Part shown: in pieces, positions 44,571-55,455 of the stretch
Layout: every line of letters begins with the position of its first letter
Position numbering within the stretch: the stretch's first letter is position 1
Assembly: GCA_940337035.1 (NCBI GenBank)
Contig: CALNHX010002286.1
Location: 1-64,000 of the forward strand
Length of the DNA: 64,000 nucleotides
DNA from: Agriotes lineatus
Taxonomy: Eukaryota > Arthropoda > Insecta > Coleoptera > Elateridae
Direction of reading: 5' to 3'
Notes under the pieces: model-generated
Seen by the model: the letters and a program-made list of their open reading frames with translations, nothing else
Told to the model about the DNA's origin: nothing
The model's database searches: none
Made by a program: the position numbers and the translations under genes

Positions 44571-45837
44571 CTGAGTCAACTAAATTAGGGTGCTTCTGAA
44601 GAATACTGCAGAATTTGGTTTTTCCATATCCAAATGGAACCGATGTAGTGTCACACCCACTATATGCATGAAGAAATAGAATCTCTTGTGGATCATATTT
44701 GAATGAGTTTCATGAATAAAAGTAGGCCAAACGTCAATGGAATAAATTGTTAAAAAACGTGTTTTGGAGTTTTTCCTAACTTTTTTACATTTGAGGCTCG
44801 GTATTTCGGTAATATGAGGTTTAGAAGAAAATATTATGAGGGTAAATTGTAGAAAATTTTGTGCTGTATAAACACTCGTAGAACATTGCTTATTGTAGTA
44901 CGCACGAGCACAGGCGTGCCAAATTAGAAGACTTGAATTTTTAATAAGGACCTAGGTACAGTCGTGGAAACATAAACCCTATTTGATTATAGTAATTTTG
45001 TCTTCCTAATTTTTTGAGAAATTTAATCTATCAAGTGACAATGAATCAAAATGAACTAGTTAATGTAATATAAGCAACTTGGGATATCATCGATAATGAG
45101 TTCATTCACACAATTTAATTTAGGTAAATTTTAGTGTCCCGCTTTATATTTCCGTAATGGTACATACAACATATCCAAAATTCAAAACGATATGACCGTT
45201 TGTCAGGTAACCACCACCCCTTTTCATGACCTGGCCACTGGGCTAAAGATTCATATCGTGTTATGAACGTTTAATTACTTCACAATGTTTGTTACTTTGT
45301 AGTGGTCTTGCATAAGTCTTGTATGTAATACGCGTCGTTCCGAAACATCCGAACTCAAGCCATAAAACTAATTTTTACACACTAAATACATAAATAACTT
45401 GTAAGCTAGTAATTGAGCTTCCAAATTATACAATAATAAATTTATGTGTTCTTTTATTTACAAAAAAAAAATGTAGACGCATTGCTATAGGATGTCAATG
45501 CAACCCATTTAATTGTATTTGCATTTAAAATTCTGTATAATCTAAATGATAAAAGTAAGACTTGGGAAGGTCGATTGTTACAAAGTGGCATTGAAAAACT
45601 AATTTGATTGTTTATGTTAATCCAGGAATTGAAGTATAACCATTTGTATGGTTTACAACTTCTAGATTATATCATGATTAGGCTAATAAAAAATTCAGCG
45701 AAAATTCGACTTTATATTTCATAAACGCTTTTTCAACAATCAAATAAATTCCAGTTTGATATTACTTAAAAGATAACATTCGTTTAATCCTAAAATCTCC
45801 TCTTTTGGGGAAATTGCCTGATTTTAAAGCTTTGTTG
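44571..45837. other. Upstream region of the protease gene
   Basis: AT-rich with no coding frame or inverted repeat I can recognise. Any distal control sequences of the protease would lie here, but I cannot point to one. Confidence 0.4.
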
Positions 45838-45850
45838 GTATATATAAACG
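45838..45850 (+). promoter_or_regulatory. TATA box of the protease gene
   Basis: ggtatatataaacg lies about 30-40 bp upstream of the ATG at 45879. This spacing implies a start of transcription only a few bases before the ATG and a very short 5' leader, common for secreted digestive proteases. Inference from position and sequence only. Confidence 0.6.
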
Positions 45851-45878
45851 TAAAAATATTAAAGAATGCATCTCTACA

Positions 45879-47386
45879 ATGGCACATTTAACGGCAGAAG
45901 TACTTTTTTGCCTGCTGCTGTTTTTAATTCGGGTAAGTTTCGACTTTGACTTTATTGAAAACGATTAATTGCAATCATTCAGGCCGAAAGCAATCAAACA
46001 AAGTTGGATTTCTTCATGCAACAAAATGAGAATGTTAGTCCGCGAATTGTTGGAGGACAAGAGGCAGTTGCACATGACTTTCCCTATCAGGTGATTTTTT
46101 ACTAACATTATATATTCAGAAAAACCTAATCAACTGTCAAATTAATTTGGTTAAGAACATGGTACAGCAGAAGACAAATTAAACAAAAAGTCATATCTGT
46201 CATTGTTATTTAAATGATTAAATAAAAAACGAATGACAATATTCAATTCCATGTTTAAAATATTTTAGAACGTGTTTGCACAATTTGCTGATTCAGTTTT
46301 CGTGGACATCTAAACGAATTTTTCTTCATAATATTAGGAATTTGCTTTGATTATATATTTTTCAAAACTTCATATTTCTCTAAACTGAAAAAAAACACAA
46401 TGACTTGTAAAATTACAATCAACAATTATGAGTCTCGAATTGTAGTAGAAATTGGAACCTTGTACATATATCCATTTATCATTAGTCTGCTGCAACCCCT
46501 TGCAAAAATAAGTTCTGATATAAACACCCCTTTGCGCAAGTTCGATAAGCAATTTAAAGGATCGCGTTGTACTAATTTTTTTATATTTTTAAGGCGGCTT
46601 TGTATATCGACATACCAGACCAAACCTATCTAAGATTCTGTGGCGGTTCGCTCATATCTGAACTGTTCGTCCTCACCGCGGGGCACTGTCTTTACGGGTT
46701 AGACTTACAACTATAGTTCTTTGCTTAGGTTATCGCTAAATCTTAAATTTTTAGGGTGTCAAGAGTTCTAGTGATTTTAGGTGCACACGATCGGGAGAAA
46801 ACCGAATCCTACCAACAGCGGCAGTACTCACAACAGTTACTTGTCCATCCAGATTATGGTAATCCGACCAACGTTGACAACGACATTGCACTTATCACCT
46901 TGCCCAATAAGGTTGAGTTTACTGGTAAGTCTTGTAGAAAACGAAGCTTCTCCAAGCAATGCGAGTCTTTTGCTAGCTGCAGTTCAGCCAGTCCTCCTCC
47001 CGAAGAAGTCGGATAGTTCAAAATCGTTCATTTTCGCTCAGGCCACGGTTTCTGGATGGGGAAAAACCTCAGATTCATCTGCCCTCAGCCCCGTACTGCG
47101 ATTCGTAAAAGCGAAGATTATCCCGACAATAATTTGCTCCACGCTGTACTTTCGCATTCTTCAGAAAAGAATTTGTCTAAGCGGGAAGTTTGGCAGGTCT
47201 GCTTGCAACGGTGACTCAGGGGGCCCTTTAGTGGTAACGGAAAAGGGAGGATACGTGCAGCAAGGAATAACATCCTTTGGGTCCGCAATCGCAGGGTGCC
47301 AGATGGGTTTCCCGTCTGTCTTTACCAAAGTCAGCAGCTACCTCGACTGGATTCAGAGCAATACTGGAATCCTTATTCGAAGTTAG
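45879..47386 (+). CDS. Chymotrypsin-like secreted serine protease, 5 exons
   Basis: Five exons give 281 residues: 45879-45932, 45983-46090, 46594-46697, 46755-46924 and 46977-47386, all with GT-AG introns of 50, 503, 57 and 52 bp. I placed the fourth intron because it joins NKVEFT to AAVQPVLLP in frame and explains the frame change between two open stretches. Residues 2-20 form a hydrophobic signal peptide (EVLFCLLLFLI). A short propeptide ends at Arg39, cut before IVGG (40-43). The triad is His85 (TAGHC rather than the usual TAAHC), Asp132 (NDIAL) and Ser226 (GDSGG). The residue six before the Ser is Ser220, as in chymotrypsins; trypsins have Asp. Cys pairs 70/86, 199/212 and 222/253 fit the fold. 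It is probably extracellular or digestive and cuts after large hydrophobic residues. A polyA signal, aataaa, lies near 47576. It looks intact. Confidence 0.9.
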
Positions 47387-47645
47387 AGGTTTCCAGTTCT
47401 TAGAAAATATATGAAGTAGACAGATAAATAGTTATAACTTATAAGAATGTGTTGTGTTGAAAAAGCTGATGGTACTAAGAGAAATATAGCAAAAATTACT
47501 AATACACTATTATGAAATGCACTTACGTAATTACTGTCATATAAATTTATATAAAATCAAAATTGTTGTAACTACAATAAATACTTTATTCTACATAAAC
47601 ACACTAAGGGTTATTCCATATACTTTTTTATAATTAGATATTTAT
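47387..47645. other. 3' flank of the protease gene
   Basis: AT-rich. It contains the AATAAA at about 47576 (tacaataaatactttattc), a plausible polyadenylation signal. No other feature. Confidence 0.5.
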
Positions 47646-47835
47646 TTTATCTTCTTCCTATTACATTAGGCCAGTGGCCTGTTTATTCCACACAATTGTG
47701 GTTCTGTGAGCCCTCTTAACTCGCAAGTCGGGCTAGCCTTGCCCGTAGAAATAGAGGAAGAGTTCCCTTGTTAGGGGTTAACGACTACCACAGGTGTTAG
47801 CGTGGTAGCCGGGGAGCGTACGATTTTTAAAATTG
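47646..47835 (-). repeat. GAA-tailed SINE, longer copy
   Basis: On the minus strand: cgtacgctccccggctacca, cgctaacacctgtggtagtc, actcttcctctatttctacg, aaggctagcccgacttgcga, and finally aggccactggcctaatgtaa with a ggaagaagataaaa tail. It matches the plus-strand copy at 17944-18115 but has about 30 bp more in the middle. It sits just upstream of the LINE ORF1 remnant. The 176-codon minus-strand frame at 47771-48301 is a shadow of ORF1. Confidence 0.75.
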
Positions 47836-47936
47836 TCGAATTGTCACCGCCGAGTAAACACGTGCCTGCGCTTCGTGCTGTGAAATATGCATTATCCGTA
47901 TATTTATAGTTAAAAATCAGGGGTTTAATTCGCGAA

Positions 47937-48532
47937 AGTAAAGCAGAAATTAAGGACATGATATCTGAACTAATTTCAGGTGTGGTTGGTGTAAATAAGA
48001 TTACAGAAACTGTTCCAAAAAGTGTTACAGAAGCCCTTGCGAAATCGTTAAGTAACGAAACATTTTTAAATAGTATCACGGACAAATTGCAAGAAAAGTT
48101 AGAAGTGTCGTTAAAAAATGTTAGCGATAAGCTCAACAAAACTATTAATGAAACGAAGAATGAATTGTATTGCGGATTAGAATTGCTAGAGCAGTACACC
48201 CGCCGCAACAACTTGAGAATATTTGGTCTACCTGAATTGCAACAAGAAATGCTCGAAGATAAACTTATATCGCTATTCAAGATAATATTGATAGGTGCCA
48301 CCGAATTGGGTCATCTCAATCTCAACGAGTGAGGCCGCGCTCTATTATTATTAAATTTATCTCCTATAGATACAGAGATGTTGTATTTAAGAATAAAAAG
48401 TGTTTGGCTAACAGTGGCGTTATTATAAAGGAAGACTTGACCAAGGACAGGCACACCTTATTGATGACAGCAATTCAAACTTACGGTATCCGCAATGTAT
48501 GGTCGCTTGATGGGGCGGGCCATCAAGATTAA
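47937..48532 (+). pseudogene. LINE ORF1-like protein, frameshifted
   Basis: The first frame (to 48332) is a Lys/Glu-rich, coiled-coil-like stretch (KLQEKLEVSLKNVSDKL) ending in ELLEQYTRRNNLRIFGLPE, a motif common in ORF1 proteins of L1/CR1-like elements. A shift near 48310 leads into 48329-48532 with SIIIKFISYRYRDVVFKNKK and LANSGVIIKEDLTKDRHTL, the C-terminal part of the same protein. The role in the family is RNA binding and chaperoning of the retrotransposon transcript. It is broken here. The minus-strand frame over it is a shadow. Confidence 0.8.
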
Positions 48533-49009
48533 AAATGATGACGGTATCACACCTTCAAAGACATCGCCAGCTTACGTGCTTTCGTTTTCCCAAAGTGCGA
48601 ATGAGTGATTATTTGATTATGTATTACATATATGCTTGTGCAATGACACGTTAGTTTCGTTCATTCATAATCATAAGAATTAAGTATTTTTGTTTAGCAT
48701 ATGAACATATTTACTATTTCAGTTTGGTATTATTCTTTCTTTTGTAAAATAAACTGTTTGATTAATTAGCTGTTAATTAAGTGCGAAAAATGTTTCATGT
48801 GACATTTATTTACAAAATAGTCGATACGTTTGATTTATCGTTATCACAGTACGGCAAGCAGCGCTGCATATTTTGGTTATTTCGACCTCGCATTAGTTCA
48901 TTAGTTTTAGGTTTATTTTTTGGTTCTGTCCTGCAATTCGATTGTCTGTTCAGCTACTGATAATTTTATTATAATTCTGAAAATATTTTGTAGACAAGTA
49001 CATTTGTTA

Positions 49010-49616
49010 TGCATGGAAATTTAAGCTGTTCCCATTTAAACGCTCAATCTCTGGTTTCAGGTTTTTTTAGATTTCCGAGCTCATGTTTTATCCAATAATT
49101 ACGGCATCGTGGCTGTTTCAGAAACTTGGTTAACTCTTGCAATACCCTCACAGTATTCGAAGATATACATTTAGTAGAAAAAATCGTGACGGCAGAGGCG
49201 GCGGAGTGGGGTTTTATATACGATCACATATTTCATTTACAGTTTTACAAACTGCAAATGGAATAGAGGAACTGTGGATTAGATTGAATGGTTTCGAATT
49301 TGATAACTTCGTTATTGGCCTATTTTACAGACCTCTGCGTATGAGTTACTTGACGTTTATTGATTCATTTGAGGATGCATTGTCGGTGTTAGTACCAACT
49401 GCAGAAAAACTACTTTGTATGGGCGATTTAAACATCGATTTATTTGACTTCGAAGCATCAGCCACAAAAAAGTTTTACTCTTTACTCGAAACTTTTGATT
49501 TAAAACAAATAATTCAAGAGGCAACTCTTGTAACCGATCATTCTCGTACAGTTATTGATGTCATAATTATCTCAAATGATTTACTTCGAATATCGACGGG
49601 TGTTACTATAGTGTGA
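49010..49616 (+). pseudogene. LINE ORF2 endonuclease, left half
   Basis: An ATG at 49010 begins ORF2 with the apurinic-type endonuclease N terminus (SCSHLNAQSLVS, then VAVSETWLT after a one-base shift). The 159-codon frame from 49137 continues with FSRKNRDGRGGGVGFYI, FVIGLFYRP and KLLCMGDLNIDL. These match the nuclease's metal-binding and catalytic blocks. The domain would nick the target DNA to prime reverse transcription. It is interrupted at 49616 by the hAT insertion, and the rest lies beyond 51507. Confidence 0.85.
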
Positions 49617-49650
49617 AAGCCAGGGCCCCCGCAAGGGTTATAGTCGCCCG

Positions 49651-49890
49651 CGTGCGGGAAATATTTTGGCGCCCTTTGAATATATGTAGTACTTATAGTC
49701 TAATAGTAATTTACGATACAAGTGCGTAAAGCTACTCTTTAGGCACGAGTGGGGTAGAGTTAAAACGCGAGGAAACGAGTGTTTTAAGCCCCGCGAGTGA
49801 CTAAAGATGCTTTACGCACTTGTATCGTAAATTACTATTAGACTATAAGTACTACATATATTCAAAGGGCGCCAAAATATTTCCCGCACG
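49651..49890. repeat. AATAGT-ended hairpin element, H4, inside the hAT
   Basis: TAATAGTAATTTACGATACA and agtgcgtaaag on the left face ctttacgcacttgtatcgta and aattactatta on the right, with a cgcgaggaaacgagtgtttt core. The pairing does not stop at the AATAGT ends. It continues outward through acttatag, tatatgtagt and gcgccctttgaa to cgtgcgggaaatattttggc. The total is about 240 bp with very few mismatches. Confidence 0.9.
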
Positions 49891-50404
49891 CACTTGTATC
49901 GTACAATATTTTATCTACCAATAAATCTAGAAAACACGGTAATATAAAAACAATTTAATGTAAATTAGGATTACCAGCAACCGGTAGTAATTTTGCGTGT
50001 TTTAAAAATTTTAAAACATGTTGCTACTGACAACGTGCCTAATGAAATCTTTTAAACACGTTACTACTGACGACGTAAACTAATGAAAACATGTTATTAA
50101 ACAGTCGTTTTACAAACTTAAAACTGCCAACTAAAAGGCAATTTTACACACTGTCGTAGATAACTAATATTTTGAAGCATAAGAACTTTAATCTGTTAAC
50201 ATATGTTTTTTTAAATTTCCTGGTTTGCTGTAATATTCTTGTAGTTGTTTAAACATTTGAACGAAATGCGAAAACACATTTTATTTTAATTTTGTAATGA
50301 AACAAAAGAGATTTCAAAAACTAAAATTGTATTCTTCTTTAAATTTGTTACAAACAAAGAAACAAACAAAACAATAAACAAATAAAACATTCAATCATCC
50401 AAAA

Positions 50405-50881
50405 ATTAAATTGTTTTTTTTGGATTGGGCTGCTGCAAATTCTTTCATAATATTGTCAAAATCAATTTTATCCAGGATCTCTTGCTCTATAGCTAAGATT
50501 GCCAAACCAGATAATCTCTTTTGTGACATGGTAGACCTCAAATAATTTTTAATTTTGAGAAGGATTTCTCACCAGAAGCTACAGACACAGGCATGGTGTC
50601 TTTATACACCGTGAACACAGGTAAAGTAAGAGGGATTTTAATGAAATGGTAATATTTGGTAGAGATGAAGTTAGATTGTTTTCAAATATATATTGAAGAA
50701 TGTCGAGAGGATTTGACGCTTCAGATAATGAAAACAATCGTAGGGCTTTTATCTCGTTAAACAAATCATTCTCTTCTACGCAAGCCTCTTTCTTTTTCTG
50801 ATCAGCTAGCTTTTGTTGTAGAGCACGACAGATTTTTAAAAGATCCTCGTCATTTAATTTAAAACTATCACTAAAAACCAA
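50405..50881 (-). pseudogene. hAT transposase C-terminal remnant
   Basis: The minus-strand frame 50579-50881 (100 codons) reads NDEDLLKICRALQQKLADQ, ALRLFSLSEASNPLDILQY and NITISLKSLLLYL. A frame change follows, and sequence to 50405 continues with ASGEKSFSKLKII, then after a small loss LRSTMSQKRLSGLAILAIEQ and FDNIMKEFAAAQS. The ASGEKSFSKLK and RLSGLA patches are the C-terminal dimerisation region of hAT transposases of the type found in ZMYM1-like proteins. The BED finger and catalytic domain are absent, so the copy is non-autonomous. Confidence 0.9.
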
Positions 50882-50954
50882 AAACGTTGTCGTAATCAGA
50901 TATCATTTCAAATCTACTATTTAAAGAACTTAGTGTTTGATCAATTATTTTTAA

Positions 50955-51088
50955 AATAGTAATTTATTATACAAGACGATAAAGTTAAATTTTATCCATG
51001 AGTGAATCGTTTAACGTCGAGACGAAGTCGAGACGTTAATGATTCAAGAGTTGATACTAATAACTTTATCGTCGTGTATAATACAACA
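50955..51088. repeat. AATAGT-ended hairpin element, H5, inside the hAT
   Basis: AATAGTAATTTATTATACAA and gacgataaagtt on the left face taactttatcgtcgtgtata and atacaac on the right. The stem continues with tgagtgaatcgttt against ttaatgattcaag. The core, acgtcgagacgaagtcgaga, contains on its minus strand the same 13 bases (TCGACTTCGTCTC) as the core of H6 at 60442. Confidence 0.8.
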
Positions 51089-51499
51089 TTTTTTTCTATA
51101 GGAAGAACTTTAACAATTTCAAAAGAAAATAAGGAAAGTCAATCACTTTTTAAAATCTCAGTAGCTAGATTGGGTTGCTAGGATAATACAAAGCTGTAAT
51201 ATTTAATTTAAATAACAGTTGGAAAATTAAATTACTTTATCTACCCTCCATGTTAAAGTGCTACCTTATTTACCCTGGCTGTTAAAGTAACACTTAACTT
51301 TTGTTTTGAGTCGATTAAAGTACACTTTAACATTTGCTATAGAAAAAAAAAAAATTTAAACTCGGATCTTGAGTTGTCTCATCCCTCTGTTCGTAATCGA
51401 ACAATTTTGGTTTATACTTTCGTCTAACAGTTGGACGCCCCTTTAGAGTGGCGCCCGCGTGCGGTGCACGCGTTGCACGCGCGGTTGCGGGGGCCCTGG

Positions 51500-52562
51500 T
51501 GAAAGCTAGTGTATCTGACCACGAGCAAACATATTGCCAATTTGGTTCGAGCCATACTAAGCCTATTCCAGTAGTTAGAACTTACCGTGCTCTTAAAAAT
51601 GTTGATATTCAATTATTTTACTCACATCTTGAATCCATTCCGTGGAAAAATATTTTCGATATGATAATATTGACGATAAGGTAAATTTTCTAAATGAAAA
51701 TATTAATATTTTATTGGATATTCACCCACCATATGCCACTTCTCGTTTAACTAAACCTCCGGCGCCATAGCTGACCGAAAATACAAAACTTTTAATATCA
51801 CTGAGAGACAAAGCCAAGAGCAAATTTAAAAAAACACGAAATGTGGAACATGGAAGATATTACAGCCAACTACGCAATCTCACAACATTATCAATTAGGA
51901 AAGACAAAAAAGCTTATTATAATAATAAATTAAAAAATCTAAGTAATGAAGAAATGTGGGCTGAATTGGGGAAATTGGATATTTTAAAAAATAAACAAAG
52001 TACTTTACCTAATAATCGCACCAATGTCAATGATATCAATTGTGTACCGGATTTACCTGTTAATGATAGTATAATAAATTTGTATGACAACAATACTTTA
52101 AACTCGCTATCTTCTCAATTTTCTTTCTCTATGGTTACTGAAGATGTAGTATTTAAAACGATTTGTTCAATAAAACCCTTGGCTTTGACGGCATCTCTAT
52201 ACAAATTGTAAAAATATGTGTTCCATTTCTTCTTCCTTTCTTAACTCATATTTTCAACTATTGTTTAACAAATTCTGCATTTCCTAACTGCTGGAAGAAG
52301 GCATTTGTAATTCCCTTACCAAAAACGAATTCTCCAACAGAATTTAAGGATCTCAGACCTATCAGTATCTTATGTGCACTATCGAAAAATATTGGAGAAA
52401 ATTGTTTCGACGCAACTTCGCAATCACTTGAACATAAATAAAATCTTACCTAATATTCAATCTGGATTCAGACCGCAGGATTTAGTTGTACCACCGTGTT
52501 ATTAAATGTTATTGATGATATCATTAATGCTACCGATCGTGGTGAGCTAACAGCACTGATAC
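51500..52562 (+). pseudogene. LINE ORF2: endonuclease right half to RT fingers
   Basis: Directly after the hAT target duplication, the endonuclease resumes with VSDHEQTYCQF, holding the catalytic SDH block. YRALKNVDIQLFYSHLES and a linker follow (51843-52211). After a frame change near 52180 the RT fingers are read as LGFDGISIQIVKICVPFLL, AFPNCWKKAFVIPLPK and EFKDLRPISILCALSK. A shift near 52400 leads to NIQSGFRP and TVLLNVIDDIINATDRGE, ending at TALI where the 2.9-kb insertion begins. Several stops and shifts show it is long dead. Confidence 0.85.
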
Positions 52563-52563
52563 T

Positions 52564-55451
52564 GTGACATTTCATCCTCTTACTTAAGGTGCCAAAATTA
52601 CTTAGATCGGGTACCTCTAGTTGGAGATATTTTGTTCCCTCAGATATATATTGCTATGATACATAAAGGGCAGTCTATCTTGAAGATTAATTTAAATATA
52701 AAATTTGGTATATCAATATAATCAAATAAGAAAAATTTATAAAAGAATTGCCTGTTTAATTGAAAGTTATTAATAGAATTTAATTTTGATGCAAACTAGG
52801 ATGATATGTATAGCACTTGAGTATTTTTTAATGGTATTTAAAAGGTATAAGATAAATATATGCGCAGATTACATATGACAAATATATTTTCTATTGAAAT
52901 AATAAGATGGGTAGGTAGAACTCAAATTATTTAGTTTTGTAGAGGACATAAATAATTGTAACTTAGAAGCTAAGCAGTTTTTGTTACCATTATTAGAAAA
53001 TCAACAACTAAAAAAACAGAATATGTAATTTTGATATGAATTTTCGAGTACAACAAAAATATCAAAATTTGCCCCAATTTTAATGTGTAAGGTAGTAAAA
53101 TGCATTTAAAAAATGGTTATTACTAAATTGACTTGTGAAATATAAATGGCAACATAAAAGAAGATTATTAGTTATGAAGATGCAGTTATTGAAGATTATC
53201 AGAAGGTTATTTAATTAGATACAAGCAAGTAAAAGCAACAAGAAGATAATTGGATTTGAATATAGTTGTTTATTTTCCTTAATACAAGTGATAAGAAGGT
53301 ACATTAATAAAAGTTATACATTGCGGGAGGTATCGATGGAGTACTGAAGACGTGAGGATGTTACCACGTAGGATAGCATAAGGACTACAGGACACGGGAG
53401 ATTCTGTTGGTTGCTGGCTACAGAGATATCCAAAGTATAAAAGAAGAATATTAATCAAGGATCATTTAGGATAGCGTACTTGCCGTGGAGCCATTGGAGC
53501 AGAGTGAACGTCTGGAAAGTGACAGTAGCTTTTCTGAGGTGGAACGGGACCTTTCCTGTTAGCAGACAGGGTTTTGACAGATCGGCACATAGTTGTCATT
53601 GAGCGGGACATCACTGCAAGACTAGTAAGGGGATCTACGCAGTAGACGTCAGAAGGAGTGTTGTTTGGACGGGACATTCAAGCAGCAAAAGTGAAAGTTG
53701 TTCAGGTGGGTTTTTAAGTTTATCCTATTGAAGCTATATTAAATAAAAGACAATTAAAAGAGTGTAATTAATATAATCAAGTACTTACTTTAGGGCATTG
53801 AGTCAATTACATGTGAGTAGAAAAAATATTTGTCATTTTAATTGAGAATATTGTTGGAGCATTGTTTGAAGTGCAAGGTGACAGTTTGTGTCAGCACACA
53901 AGCAAAAGTTATTATAAAAATAAAATTTCAATTAACAAACTACTAGATTATCGAACCACCCCTAATAAGAGTCTCAAGGCGCTTTTGATATTTATAAAAC
54001 TTTGAAAATAATTATAATAATCAAATACATTGGGTTGTCTAGGTACTGATATATACATATATAATAAATAGTTAGGCATATACAATCAAGTGGATCCTCA
54101 ACAATATATTAGATCAGCAAACCAACACCAGGATATTACCTTTAGACAGTTTTATTCTGTTTAAATATAATTACAAGCATAATAAGATGTATATTATACT
54201 AAACAATAAATTATTTTGGAAAGCTGTTCTTCGCTATCTTAACTCGGTGGTAACCCGTCTTACGTCGGTGTATGGCGTGCGAGACGGGTTCGTCGAATAC
54301 TTTCTCTCGTTTCTCGTTTGCTTTGCGGAACGCAGCTGCCCGCAAAGTCAAGTGGCCGAAAGTAGGTCGAATGCGTGATAGTTAACCTCAAACTCGGCCC
54401 GGTGTTATCGTGTGTGGTGCTGTAATTGTAGAAGCAATTAAGTTATTTCATGCGTTGCTTACGCTTTAAGCGCGGTCATAAATGTCGCCGAGCTTTGTCG
54501 TTTTGGTGCAGTAAGCGAAATTCATACGTCGATATTTAGCTGGGGCACGAGCGAATGACCTCGAGGTGGTTGCGGACGCTCGTGGTCTGCGGGGATGTTT
54601 GCCATGATACAGCTTATTCTTGCGGTGCTGCGGACGACTGTCCACGTTTCTGGAGAACTCTTTCTGGTAGGTAAATATCTATAGTTAAAAATAATTATCT
54701 CATATTCAGGTGGCCACGAAGTTTGCGGCGCGCAGGGTTTTTGTAATATGAGATCTGTTAGTTTATTTCGGGATCAATTACACCGTGAGGTCTGCATGCG
54801 TAATTATTATCGGAAACGAGGAAGCGGTCTCTCAAAGAGTATTCGATTCAAACAGGTTTCCGAGTGAGTTTGCAGATTTCGGGAGACGGGAAATGGACTA
54901 TTGGTTTATGTTGACTTCGGACTGAAATATTCGAATTAATAGATCAGAAAGCGGTCTCTCAAAGAGTCTACGATTCGAACTGATCTCAGGACGTGGGTTT
55001 CCAGGTTACGTATCAGGAGCCGGTCTCTCAAGGAGGCGTCGGCTCAAAACTGATTGCAGGTAGGACAGGAAGGTTCGAAATTTCGGTAATGAATGAAAAT
55101 GAGTTTTTATCTAGGACTGGGCAGGATCAGGACGGGACAAGAACAAGTAAGCTTGAGTTGGGATAAAACTCAAGTCTCGGCATCTCTGGGAATTATTCGG
55201 GAATCTTCTGTGAACTGGTCGCAGAGCTGCTTTTATATCTTCTGCCTCGTGCAATCCGAACCGCGGCGGACGTTTTTAGGTGGGAGAGCGGCGCGTGGAT
55301 CGCTTTTATGTGACTTCCGCGCAGACTGGACTTGCATTCTCTTATCTTTTTCTCGGACGCCGGCGAGATGTAACCTGTGACTGTGATAACGCTTGGACGG
55401 GCGATGCATAAATTAAATACATTTTTAATGTTTAATTATTTACGAAGAAGC
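52564..55451. mobile_element. 2.9-kb unclassified insertion in the LINE RT
   Basis: It interrupts the RT between TALI and LLDFSK. The 4-bp string TACT lies on both sides (52560-52563 and 55452-55455), and removing the insert plus one TACT restores the reading frame exactly. The insert begins gtgacatttcatcctcttac, ends tttaattatttacgaagaag and codes for nothing convincing. The right half is GC-richer and has three copies of an AGCGGTCTCTCAAAGAGT-type motif. A 4-bp duplication and lack of coding would fit a long solo LTR of a Gypsy-like element, but the termini are not a clear TG...CA pair. Confidence 0.7.
54830..55075 (+). repeat. Three spaced copies of GCGGTCTCTCAAAGAGT
   Basis: agcggtctctcaaagagtat (54833), agcggtctctcaaagagtct (54952) and gccggtctctcaaggaggcg (55021) are each followed by a gattc..a..tgatt-like stretch (attcgattcaaacaggt, acgattcgaactgatctc, ggctcaaaactgattgca). 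They occur at intervals of about 119 and 69 bp within the 2.9-kb insertion. Confidence 0.85.
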
Positions 55452-55455
55452 TACT

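Larger units (their letters stand above)
49621..51498 (-). mobile_element. hAT transposon, deleted copy, with exact target duplication
   Basis: The terminal repeats CAGGGCCCCCGCA and TGCGGGGGCCCTG are perfect inverses. They are flanked by the 8-bp direct repeat GTGAAAGC at 49613-49620 and 51499-51506, the hAT hallmark. The target is the endonuclease region of the LINE, and joining the flanks restores the nuclease's SDH block. The interior holds the C-terminal end of a hAT transposase on the minus strand and two hairpin insertions. Confidence 0.95.

Noticed and set aside
47771..48301. 176-codon minus-strand frame as a gene
   Set aside because: It is antisense to the LINE ORF1 remnant, whose motif RRNNLRIFGLPE is on the plus strand.
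52564..55451. Confident call as a Gypsy solo LTR
   Set aside because: The 4-bp duplication fits, but the termini are not a clear TG...CA pair and 2.9 kb is very long, so I left it unclassified.
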